Assembly: GCA_937127245.1 (NCBI GenBank)
Contig: CAKZLU010000012.1
Coordinates: 40,028 to 104,027 of the forward strand
Length of the DNA stretch: 64,000 nucleotides
From: an uncultured Actinomycetes bacterium
Lineage (GTDB): Bacteria > Actinomycetota > Geothermincolia > Fen-727 > JACVIW01
Reading direction: 5' to 3'
Both the position numbers and the translations under genes were made by a program. Positions within the stretch are counted from its first letter, which is position 1, and every line of letters begins with the position of its first letter. A model generated the notes under the pieces. The model saw nothing but the letters and a program-made list of their open reading frames with translations. It was not told where the DNA came from and made no database searches. Of this stretch, positions 57,013 to 64,000 are shown one piece after another.

Positions 57013-58011
57013 TTGAAAAAAGCGAAAGATAGGTTCTGGAAAACAGTAGCCGTTCTCGTGTTTACGTGGATTTTTTCATTCCTGTTGATAACCGTGGTTG
57101 TTTCCAGCCGCAATCGAGGCTCGGGTAGATGCGTGAACGTAATCGGGCCTTCAGGAGGCAGGATTTACAGTCTTCTTGCCGGGGGGAATAGCCCGGTTCA
57201 ACCCGTTGGAATCGGCTTTATTCCTCCGAGACAAAAGGGAAGTAGCAACAAAGGTTCGGGAAGCGAAAAAATACGGGGTTTATCATCAATCAGGCAGTCA
57301 GGATTCTTAAGGCCATATTCGGTTTACCCGGGTTGTGTTTCATTCACAGGCGAAGGTGAGCCTTTCTTCATTCCTCATCCTCCAAAGCCTGGCCCTCCCA
57401 TTCAACCGACGGTAATACGTAGGGTCGAGCAAGCTGGAAACAGAATCGCCCTAACGTTCGATACCGGTACCATGAAGGAGCCCCGCACCCGTTTACTCAT
57501 AGATAAGCTCACTGAGCTAAAGATTCCCGCCACTTTTTTCGTATGCGGGGCATGGTGTCCGAACAATAAGGAATTGCTTAAATTAATGGCAAGGAGAAAT
57601 TTCGAGATCGCGAGCCATTCCCTTACCCATGCCTGGTTTACGCGTATATCCGATGCCGAAATCGAAAACGAACTCCGTCAGACCGAGGCGCTTGTGCGTG
57701 ATACGTGTGGTCGTGAGCTGGCCGCTTATTTTCGACCACCGTTCGGCGCCATGGATGAGAGGGTGAGGCAGGTTGTCGCCCGCTGCGGTTACTTGATAGT
57801 GATGTGGTCAAAAGACGCGAGGGACTGGGAAATCAATGTTTCCAGCTCGCAGATAATATCGAATGTCATATCGGGCCTGCATCATGGGGACATAATACTT
57901 ATGCATACTATGGGGGATAAGACCGTTTCGGTTCTCCCACAGTTGGTTAACGAGATAAGGTCGCGCGGTTTAGAACTGACAACCGTTTCCGGTCTCCTTT
58001 TCCCTGAATAG
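57013..58011 (+). CDS. Membrane-anchored polysaccharide deacetylase (NodB)
   Basis: A roughly 332-residue protein with an N-terminal anchor helix (AVLVFTWIFSFLLITVVV), a low-complexity linker and a NodB domain (about 150-330). Motifs: TFDTG (motif 1), HSLTH (zinc histidines), RPPFG, KDARDW and LMHTM. Motif 1 normally reads TFDDG; the metal Asp is Thr here. It probably removes acetyl groups from GlcNAc or MurNAc of the wall. It has no surface modules. TTG 57013 has AGGGGAAC eight bases upstream; the frame is also open from TTG 56914. Confidence 0.88.
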   Translation: MKKAKDRFWKTVAVLVFTWIFSFLLITVVVSSRNRGSGRCVNVIGPSGGRIYSLLAGGNSPVQPVGIGFIPPRQKGSSNKGSGSEKIRGLSSIRQSGFLRPYSVYPGCVSFTGEGEPFFIPHPPKPGPPIQPTVIRRVEQAGNRIALTFDTGTMKEPRTRLLIDKLTELKIPATFFVCGAWCPNNKELLKLMARRNFEIASHSLTHAWFTRISDAEIENELRQTEALVRDTCGRELAAYFRPPFGAMDERVRQVVARCGYLIVMWSKDARDWEINVSSSQIISNVISGLHHGDIILMHTMGDKTVSVLPQLVNEIRSRGLELTTVSGLLFPE

Positions 58012-58221
58012 AAAATAATTCAAGAAGACGGGTTGTCCAGAATTTCTCTTTCCCCCAGTTGGCTGCTTATTGGATGGCGGAAGAGACCCCTAATTGATTT
58101 TGACTCGTTTATTTTATGTGAACAAAGCCCGGCAGGCGCTCGCCTTGAGATAGAAATGCGCTGATGTTAATATCATCAAGTTGCTGGGAGGTGTCCGAAT
58201 TTCTAACAAAAAGGGGATAAC

Positions 58222-59286
58222 ATGAAGGCTCTCGTGCTGTGCGGTGGTACTGGAACGAGATTGAGACCCATCACGCACACGATGGCGAAGCAGCTCGTTC
58301 CAATAGCGAACAAGCCTGTCCTTTTTTACGGTCTTGAAGCCATAAAAGAGGCGGGTATAGAGGATGTGGGAATAGTTGTTGGCGAGACGCGCAAGGAGAT
58401 AATGCAGGCTGTTGGAGACGGCTCCAAATGGGGTCTCAAAGTCTCCTACATACACCAGGAAGAACCTTTGGGGCTTGCGCACGCGGTGCTCGTTTCCGAG
58501 GATTTTCTTAAGGATCAGTCATTCGTGATGTACCTGGGCGATAACCTAATAAAGGACGGGATCAAGAGCCTAGTCGATGAGTTCAAAGAGAACAAGCCTA
58601 ACAGCGAGATACTTTTAGCCAGGGTAAGCGACCCGAGATTGTTCGGCGTGGCGCAGCTCGAAAACGGAAGGGTTGTCCGCCTTGTTGAGAAGCCGAAGGA
58701 ACCGCCGAGCGATCTTGCACTCGTGGGCGTTTATATGTTCGACTCGAACATTTTCAAGGCCGTCAAGGCTATTAGACCTTCATGGAGAGAGGAACTCGAG
58801 ATCACTGACGCGATTCAGTGGCTAATAGACAACGGATATGAGGTTGATCCGCATATAATCGAGGGTTGGTGGAAGGATACTGGAAGGCTTGAGGACATGC
58901 TCGAGGCAAACCGGATAATGCTTGAGACCATAGAGAGCTCACATAAAGGATATGTTGATAAAAAATCAAATGTATTGGGCAAAGTGGTGATAGAGGAGGG
59001 GGCAGAGATAATAGAGAGCACCATAAGAGGTCCCGCGATAATTGGGGAGAGAGCGAGGATAGTGAACTCATTTATCGGTCCGTTCACGTCAGTGTATTTC
59101 GATGTCGAGATAATGAACTCCGAGATCGAGCACAGCATAATTCTGGAAAGAAGCGTCATAAAGGATATTCCCGGAAGAATTGAGGACAGTTTGATAGGGA
59201 CGAATGTTGTTGTGGAGCGCTCGCCCGCCAAGCCAGCGGTTTACCGGTTCATGCTTGGGGATAACTCGAGGGTTGGGATACTTTAA
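58222..59286 (+). CDS. Glucose-1-phosphate thymidylyltransferase, long form
   Basis: A 354-residue nucleotidyltransferase that makes dTDP-glucose from glucose-1-phosphate and dTTP. The N-terminal domain has VLCGGTGTRLRPITHTMAKQ and PVLFYGLEAI, VMYLGDNLI and EKPKEPPSDLALVGVYMF. A C-terminal left-handed beta-helix (about 250-354) distinguishes this long form from the 290-residue RmlA. Such long enzymes occur in actinobacterial and archaeal sugar clusters. It heads rmlA-rmlC-rmlB. Confidence 0.93.
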   Translation: MKALVLCGGTGTRLRPITHTMAKQLVPIANKPVLFYGLEAIKEAGIEDVGIVVGETRKEIMQAVGDGSKWGLKVSYIHQEEPLGLAHAVLVSEDFLKDQSFVMYLGDNLIKDGIKSLVDEFKENKPNSEILLARVSDPRLFGVAQLENGRVVRLVEKPKEPPSDLALVGVYMFDSNIFKAVKAIRPSWREELEITDAIQWLIDNGYEVDPHIIEGWWKDTGRLEDMLEANRIMLETIESSHKGYVDKKSNVLGKVVIEEGAEIIESTIRGPAIIGERARIVNSFIGPFTSVYFDVEIMNSEIEHSIILERSVIKDIPGRIEDSLIGTNVVVERSPAKPAVYRFMLGDNSRVGIL

Positions 59287-59354
59287 GACTTTGGCTCAAT
59301 TTCAAGATTTTTTGTTGGGATTTAAACGGCGTGACATAATTCGAGGAAGTGAAG

Positions 59355-59810
59355 ATGATTGAAGGAGTTTTGATAAAAGAACTTAAGATTGAAGCGAATG
59401 AACGGGGTTACTCCATCGCGGTAATGAACTGCGATGAAGATGTCTTCGTGGGCTTCGGGGATTTGCATCTCTCGGCAGCTTATCCCGGTGTCGTGAAGGC
59501 ATGGCATAAGCATGAACGGAAAAGCGAGAACGTACTTTGTGCGCAAGGGATGGCCAAGCTCGTCCTGTTTGACCCGCGAGAGAATTCTTCTTCGCGTGGC
59601 GAGCTCATGCAGGTCTTTCTCGGAGAGCACAAGCCGCTTCTTGTCAGGATTCCGCCTGGGGTATATCACGGGTACAAGTGCGTAAGCGACCGCGAAGCAG
59701 TCTTGCTTGTGATCTCGGACAAGCCTTATGACAGAGATAATCCCGACATCGAAACGCTTTCTCCTGACAGCGTGGAAATTCCTTACGACTGGAAAATCAA
59801 GATGGGTTAG
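59355..59810 (+). CDS. dTDP-4-dehydrorhamnose 3,5-epimerase-like cupin
   Basis: A roughly 151-residue cupin of the RmlC superfamily, shorter than the usual 180-residue RmlC. It has VKAWHKHERKSENVLCAQG with the candidate catalytic His, and VRIPPGVYHGYKC late. It would epimerise dTDP-4-keto-6-deoxyglucose, but a 3,4-ketoisomerase is possible. ATG 59355 has GAGGAAG seven bases upstream; GTG 59349 is an alternative. It lies between the thymidylyltransferase and dehydratase genes. Confidence 0.82.
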   Translation: MIEGVLIKELKIEANERGYSIAVMNCDEDVFVGFGDLHLSAAYPGVVKAWHKHERKSENVLCAQGMAKLVLFDPRENSSSRGELMQVFLGEHKPLLVRIPPGVYHGYKCVSDREAVLLVISDKPYDRDNPDIETLSPDSVEIPYDWKIKMG

Positions 59811-59819
59811 GTGATAGCT

Positions 59820-60788
59820 TTGCGGAAAATTCTTGTCACGGGCGGCTGCGGTTTTATAGGCTCCAACTTCATTAGGTATATGTTTAACTCTTTTCCTGAT
59901 ATCAAGATTGTAAACCTTGACAAGCTCACCTATGCGGGAAACCCGGAGAATCTCAAGGATATTGAGGGGCGCTTCGACTATGAGTTCATACATGGCGATA
60001 TCTGCGATGAGGAGCTTGTTGACAGACTCATTTCCAGAGGATTCGACGCCATTTTGAACTTTGCGGCGGAAAGCCACGTGGACCGCTCAATCACGGGACC
60101 GAAGGAGTTTATTCAAACGGATGTTTTTGGGACATTCTCTCTGCTTGAGGCCTGCAGAAAACACGGCGTCGGAAAGTTCGTTCAAATCTCAACTGATGAG
60201 GTTTACGGGAGCATCGAAGAGGGCTCTTTCACCGAGGATTCTCCGCTTTGTCCCAACAGTCCCTACTCGGCGAGCAAAGCGGCAGCTGACCTGATTGCCC
60301 GCTCCTATTTCGTGACTTACGGGCTGCCGGTTGTGATCACGAGGTCGAGCAACAATTTCGGTCCTTACCAGTATCCCGAAAAACTTATTCCGCTTTTCAT
60401 CACGAATGCACTGGAGGATGAGAAGCTCCCGCTTTACGGTGATGGGTTGAATGTTAGAGACTGGCTTTACGTAATGGATAATGCTCGGGCGATCGCGCTG
60501 GTGCTTGAGAAGGGGAAGCCGGGGGAGATTTACAATGTCGGGGGAGAGCAGGAAAGAACGAACATAGAGATTACCCGTTTGATCCTGAAATTTCTCTCCA
60601 AGCCGGAGTCTTTAATCCAGCACGTGGAGGACAGGCCGGGACACGATAGAAGATATTCACTCGAGACCTCCAAAATCCGCTCTTTGGGGTTTGAGCCAAG
60701 GAAAGATTTTGAGTCCATGCTCGAAGAGACCGTCAGATGGTATGTTGAGAACAGATGGTGGTGGGAACCCCTCAAATCGGGCGCGTGA
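59820..60788 (+). CDS. rmlB: dTDP-glucose 4,6-dehydratase
   Basis: A roughly 322-residue extended short-chain dehydrogenase giving dTDP-4-keto-6-deoxyglucose. It has ILVTGGCGFIGSNFIR (NAD site), NFAAESHVDRSI, STDEVYGSI, the catalytic YSASKAAAD and the signature NNFGPYQYPEKLIP. TTG 59820 has AGGTGAT five bases upstream and gives the usual N-terminus; GTG 59811, directly behind the previous stop, is the alternative. The last codons and stop lie inside a 34-base sequence that is repeated downstream. No rmlD follows in the window. Confidence 0.95.
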   Translation: MRKILVTGGCGFIGSNFIRYMFNSFPDIKIVNLDKLTYAGNPENLKDIEGRFDYEFIHGDICDEELVDRLISRGFDAILNFAAESHVDRSITGPKEFIQTDVFGTFSLLEACRKHGVGKFVQISTDEVYGSIEEGSFTEDSPLCPNSPYSASKAAADLIARSYFVTYGLPVVITRSSNNFGPYQYPEKLIPLFITNALEDEKLPLYGDGLNVRDWLYVMDNARAIALVLEKGKPGEIYNVGGEQERTNIEITRLILKFLSKPESLIQHVEDRPGHDRRYSLETSKIRSLGFEPRKDFESMLEETVRWYVENRWWWEPLKSGA

Positions 60789-60878
60789 GCTCACCACCTC
60801 GGCATCACGGCGTCTTACCTATATTTCGGTCTCGATTGGATGCTCCTCAAATCTGGCGCGTGAGCTCACCACCTCGGC
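60770..60878. repeat. Direct repeat overlapping the rmlB stop codon
   Basis: A 34-base sequence beginning CCTCAAATC and ending CACCTCGGC occurs at 60770-60803 and 60845-60878 with one mismatch (G versus T), 75 bases apart. It contains the palindrome GTGAGCTCAC. The first copy holds the end of rmlB, including its stop. Confidence 0.85.
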
Positions 60879-61002
60879 TGGCCTGCCTTGATTATTCATC
60901 AACCGTTTGATTCCTAAAAGTAGTACTGATTGCGCATAAAGTTAGACCAGAGTTGTTTCGATAACAGATAAAAGAGGCGGGAGCCTACGGCAATCTACGG
61001 TA

Positions 61003-63789
61003 ATGTTTAAACATTTTCGGAGATGTTTTCTCATGATTTGCAGACGTGCACGTTTTCGCAAGATACTTGCGTTTTACGCCGTTCTCTGTCTTTTTGCCCC
61101 GATTATGTTCGCGCCGTCCGCATATTCGATAAAGTACGCATCCGGACTTGAAAGACCGCTTAAAGGAGTGTATCCGGCAAACTCAAGTTTCTATCAGGCG
61201 CACCTGACAGCTGCCGATATCGACAGAGACGGTATTGACGAGATACTTGTCGGAAACTTGAATGGTCAGCTTTACTGCTTCAACCCGAGCGCAGGTCTTA
61301 AATGGAATTTTTATGCTGGCGCTCCCATACAGGGTGCCCCGGCGTGCCATGACGTTGATGGTGACGGATACATGGAAGTTTGGGTTGGTGATCTAAACGG
61401 TCGCGTTTGGGGCCTGGATTGCCGGGGGAACGTACTCGGTCATTGGGGCTGGCCGAAAATGACTCCCAACGCTTATGGATATGTGGGGGTATTCTCATCC
61501 CCGTCCATAGGTGACGTAAACGGCGACGGCTCAAGCGATATCGTTGTGGGGACATACGGGCATACTGTTGAATGCTGGAGTTATTACGGTGCGGGTTTGC
61601 CGGGGTTTCCGTACAACAACAAAGACACCATATGGTCATCCCCCGCCCTTGCTGACCTGGATTACGACGGGCTGACCGAGGTGATAATCGGGGCGGACTC
61701 CACAGGCGGGAGCGGCTGGCCTTATCCACCGGGTGGCTTGCTTTACGCTTTCAGACACAACGGGTCAATCTTCCCGGGATTCCCGAAGATTTCACCTGAG
61801 GTAATATGGTCCTCTCCCTCCGTGGCGGACGTGAATGGAGACGGGCTTTACGAGATATTCGTTGGAACGGGACATTACTACAAGGCGACTGGCAGAATCT
61901 CCACGGAAGGTCACAGGGTCTATGGTTTCCGACACGACGGCTCCGAGCTTCCCGGGTGGCCGGTCGTGACCATGGCCTCCGTGTTCTCTTCCCCGGCGAT
62001 TGGTGACATTGACGGTGATGGAATCCGCGAGATCGTTGTGGCCTGCAATCCGGTAAACGGAATAGGTGAAGACGGCATAATGGCTTTTAAGCCCGACGGA
62101 CGGGTGGCTCTTGCCATCAGGGGAGTCGGGGGACCCATGATGGGATCGCCGGTGCTCGGGGATGTCAACGGTGATGGGAATCCTGACATCATAGCGGGTT
62201 GCGGCATAGAGATCCGCGCCTGGGATTTCCAGGGAAGAGTGCTCTGGAACCAGGTAATGAACAATTTTGTGGTGACCACTCCTGTGGTGGGTGATTTCGA
62301 CAGGGATGGAAGGGTTGAGGTGGCTTTCGGGACTGGCGATAGGCCGGGCGGAAGCATTCCCGGCGGGGCTTATTACGTGTTTGATTTGGGTCCGGTGAAC
62401 TGGGGGAAAGGTAAAAAAGCAAAACTTTTCCCCTGGCCGATGTTCAGGAGAGACCCGAAACACTCTGCCACGATTAGAACGGGTCTGGAACCTCCGCCCG
62501 CTCCACCCGTGGTCGCGCCCTCGAATTTTAACGAATACCTTCTTGTCTGTAATCCTTCCGAGAAAACGAATCGGGTAGATATCACTTTTATGGACGAGCA
62601 AGGTAACGAGGTTTCAACGTGGAGGTATCTTAGGCCACACTCAAGGGAAACCGTCTGGGTTAATCGCTACGTATACGGTAAAGGTGTGAGCGCTTCTGTC
62701 AAAGGGCGGGAACCAATCATCGCGGAGCGGTCGATTTACTTCAAATACGGTGGAAGATGGGATGGCGGCTCCTGTTCTCCTGGCGTTACGAAGCCTTCCA
62801 GTAAGTGGTATCTTGCGGAAGGTTATTTGTCGGATGATTTTGATACGTATCTTCTCATACAAAATCCAAATGATTCTGAGGCGAGAGTAACGGTTGATTT
62901 CCTGCGGGAGGGCTACACGCCAGTAATAAAAGATTTCTTCATCCCTCCGCGTTCGAGATACACCATAAACTATCGGGCAATTGGCGGGCTTTTCGGGAAG
63001 TCAGTCTCCGCGGTTGTCGATTCGGATGAAAAGATCGTTTGCGAACGCTCGATGTACTTCAACTACGGCGGAAAGAAGGGCGGACACAACTCGCCGGGTG
63101 TGACCACGCTTTCGAAAAAATGGTATTTTGCCGAAGGATACACCGCGGGAGATTTCGACACCTATCTGCTCCTTGCCAACCCGAATCCTTACTCGGCGAA
63201 AGTGAAGATTCGTTTCTTGAGGTCTGATGGTTTTGTGGAGGTGGTTTTGGTTCGACTTGAGCCGCGAAAGAGGTTCACTTTCAGAGTAGATGATATGACC
63301 AATTTCGCTTCCGCTGAGTTCTCCATTGAGATTGATTCCGATCTGGCGGTTGCCGCCGAAAGGTCGGTGTATTTTGTCACTGCTGAAAGAGACGGCGGGC
63401 ATGAGACCGTTGGCTTGAGCAGCCTTTCAAAACAATTCTATTTCGCGGAAGGATATAGCGCGGGGAGTTTCGACACTTTTTTGCTTGTAATGAATCCCCA
63501 CTCGAATTCGATAAATGTAAGAACTGAATTCTTGCGGTCTGACGGGTACATGATTTCAAGAGAAGACGTAATACCGCCAAATGCGAGATTCACGATTCAT
63601 GCTGACGCAGTTGCTGGACTTGATTCGGCGGAATTCTCAACAAGGATGCTGAGCATAAGTGGTGCGCCTTTTGCCGCAGAGCGGGCGATGTACTTCGCTT
63701 ACGGCTCGGCTGTTGGGGGGCATTCGGCAATAGGCATTCAAGCCCCGTCACGAAGCTGGTATTTCGCGGAAGGATACACCGGAAATTGA
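61003..63789 (+). CDS. Secreted FG-GAP/VCBS propeller protein with four surface repeats
   Basis: A 928-residue exported protein. The signal peptide ends near residue 44 (APSAYS). Residues about 65-500 hold eight FG-GAP-type blades, each with a calcium loop such as DIDRDG, DVDGDG, DVNGDG, DLDYDG, DIDGDG and DFDRDG, and interblade WSSPSVAD-type strands. This is an integrin-alpha-like beta-propeller, generally a binding or structural domain. A proline-rich linker (EPPPAPPVVAP) leads to four modules, ending SWYFAEGYTGN. No catalytic motif is visible. It follows the nucleotide-sugar genes and is convergent with the gene at the right edge. Confidence 0.92.
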   Translation: MFKHFRRCFLMICRRARFRKILAFYAVLCLFAPIMFAPSAYSIKYASGLERPLKGVYPANSSFYQAHLTAADIDRDGIDEILVGNLNGQLYCFNPSAGLKWNFYAGAPIQGAPACHDVDGDGYMEVWVGDLNGRVWGLDCRGNVLGHWGWPKMTPNAYGYVGVFSSPSIGDVNGDGSSDIVVGTYGHTVECWSYYGAGLPGFPYNNKDTIWSSPALADLDYDGLTEVIIGADSTGGSGWPYPPGGLLYAFRHNGSIFPGFPKISPEVIWSSPSVADVNGDGLYEIFVGTGHYYKATGRISTEGHRVYGFRHDGSELPGWPVVTMASVFSSPAIGDIDGDGIREIVVACNPVNGIGEDGIMAFKPDGRVALAIRGVGGPMMGSPVLGDVNGDGNPDIIAGCGIEIRAWDFQGRVLWNQVMNNFVVTTPVVGDFDRDGRVEVAFGTGDRPGGSIPGGAYYVFDLGPVNWGKGKKAKLFPWPMFRRDPKHSATIRTGLEPPPAPPVVAPSNFNEYLLVCNPSEKTNRVDITFMDEQGNEVSTWRYLRPHSRETVWVNRYVYGKGVSASVKGREPIIAERSIYFKYGGRWDGGSCSPGVTKPSSKWYLAEGYLSDDFDTYLLIQNPNDSEARVTVDFLREGYTPVIKDFFIPPRSRYTINYRAIGGLFGKSVSAVVDSDEKIVCERSMYFNYGGKKGGHNSPGVTTLSKKWYFAEGYTAGDFDTYLLLANPNPYSAKVKIRFLRSDGFVEVVLVRLEPRKRFTFRVDDMTNFASAEFSIEIDSDLAVAAERSVYFVTAERDGGHETVGLSSLSKQFYFAEGYSAGSFDTFLLVMNPHSNSINVRTEFLRSDGYMISREDVIPPNARFTIHADAVAGLDSAEFSTRMLSISGAPFAAERAMYFAYGSAVGGHSAIGIQAPSRSWYFAEGYTGN
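62527..63786 (+). repeat. Array E: four surface modules in the propeller protein
   Basis: The first unit begins FNEYLLVCNP after the proline-rich linker. Units 2-4 begin KWYLAEG, KWYFAEG and QFYFAEG, and the protein ends WYFAEGYTGN, the same register as arrays B, C and D. Confidence 0.92.
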
Positions 63790-63830
63790 GACAATCCAGG
63801 TCCTAAAATTTACTTTAATATTGAAAAATC

Positions 63831-64000
63831 CTAAAAGTTTGTGATGCCGAACGTTTTGGAATTGGATTTGCCCCCTGTTGTCGTGACGGTGACGCTCACC
63901 TCGCCGAGTATCCCCGAAGGCACCTTCACCTTAATCTGGGTGTTCGACCACGACACGTAGGATGAGGCTTTCACGCTACCGAATTTCACGTACGATGAGC
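63831..64000 (-). CDS. IPT/TIG-domain protein, C-terminal fragment
   Basis: On the minus strand, an open frame enters from the right edge and stops at TAG (63833-63831). The about 56 residues read YVKFGSVKASSYVSWSNTQ, then VKVPSGILGEVSVTVTT and KTFGITNF. This is the end of an IPT/TIG immunoglobulin-like domain as found in bacterial surface proteins. Only the C-terminus is visible and it is too short to have been called as an ORF from a start codon. It is convergent with the propeller gene, with 41 bases between stops and no strong terminator. Confidence 0.75.
   Translation of the reverse strand, partial: SSYVKFGSVKASSYVSWSNTQIKVKVPSGILGEVSVTVTTTGGKSNSKTFGITNF

Noticed and set aside
48743..63786. 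Recent gene duplication or mobile-element origin of the repeat-bearing genes
   Set aside because: The units have diverged strongly within and between proteins. No transposase, integrase or terminal repeat borders the genes, so old family expansion explains them better.

Overview
The window looks like a chromosome segment of a deep-branching, anaerobic relative of the Actinomycetota. The main argument is synteny. tilS-hpt-ftsH-folE-folP-folB-folK, a DUF2520 gene, panC, panD, nadA-nadB-nadC and coaX run on one strand, the order known from Mycobacterium and Streptomyces (there without nadA or with other insertions). Pyruvate:ferredoxin oxidoreductase genes and a nine-gene A/V-type ATPase operon instead of F-type genes suggest an anaerobic life. 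The species cannot be named from sequence alone; the surface-protein repeats seen here fit uncultured anaerobic actinobacterial lineages.

Layout. 1-1.4 kb: end of a PFOR locus (porA C-terminus, porB). 1.5-7.8 kb: a TIM-barrel-like protein on the minus strand, tRNA-Thr(CGT), a soluble multi-PAS histidine kinase and a CapA-like lipoprotein. 7.9-22.2 kb: tRNA modification, purine salvage, FtsH, then folate, pantothenate, NAD and CoA genes with many overlapping junctions, and one hidden 33-codon frame without a normal start. 22.4-31.2 kb: ATPase operon H-I-K-E-C-F-A-B-D, preceded by a terminator-like leader hairpin. 31.4-35.1 kb: murA and a large membrane protein. 35.1-45.1 kb, all minus strand: a marR-ABC exporter operon with a clear palindromic operator, a membrane protein, a PaaK-type CoA ligase, a SIS-domain sugar isomerase, a GH15 glucoamylase and a glycosyltransferase. 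45.4-64 kb: a cell-surface island on the plus strand, with a convergent IPT/TIG gene running off the right edge.

The surface island is the most unusual part. Five secreted proteins with unrelated N-terminal parts (a GtaA/DUF4965-like six-hairpin protein, a zinc amidase, an SLH plus NlpC/P60 protein, a SpoIID/LytB protein and an FG-GAP propeller) each end in the same roughly 100-residue module, in exactly four copies. In four of them the first copy lacks the opening WYxAEGYT strand and the protein ends with an extra copy of that strand. This is what a closed, strand-swapped (velcro-like) four-unit ring would look like. The three wall hydrolases are consecutive genes and are followed by a polysaccharide deacetylase, then by nucleotide-sugar genes (rmlA-type, rmlC-type, rmlB). 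Together they look like a dedicated wall-remodelling and surface-display set in which amidase action would create the denuded glycan that SpoIID-type enzymes cut.
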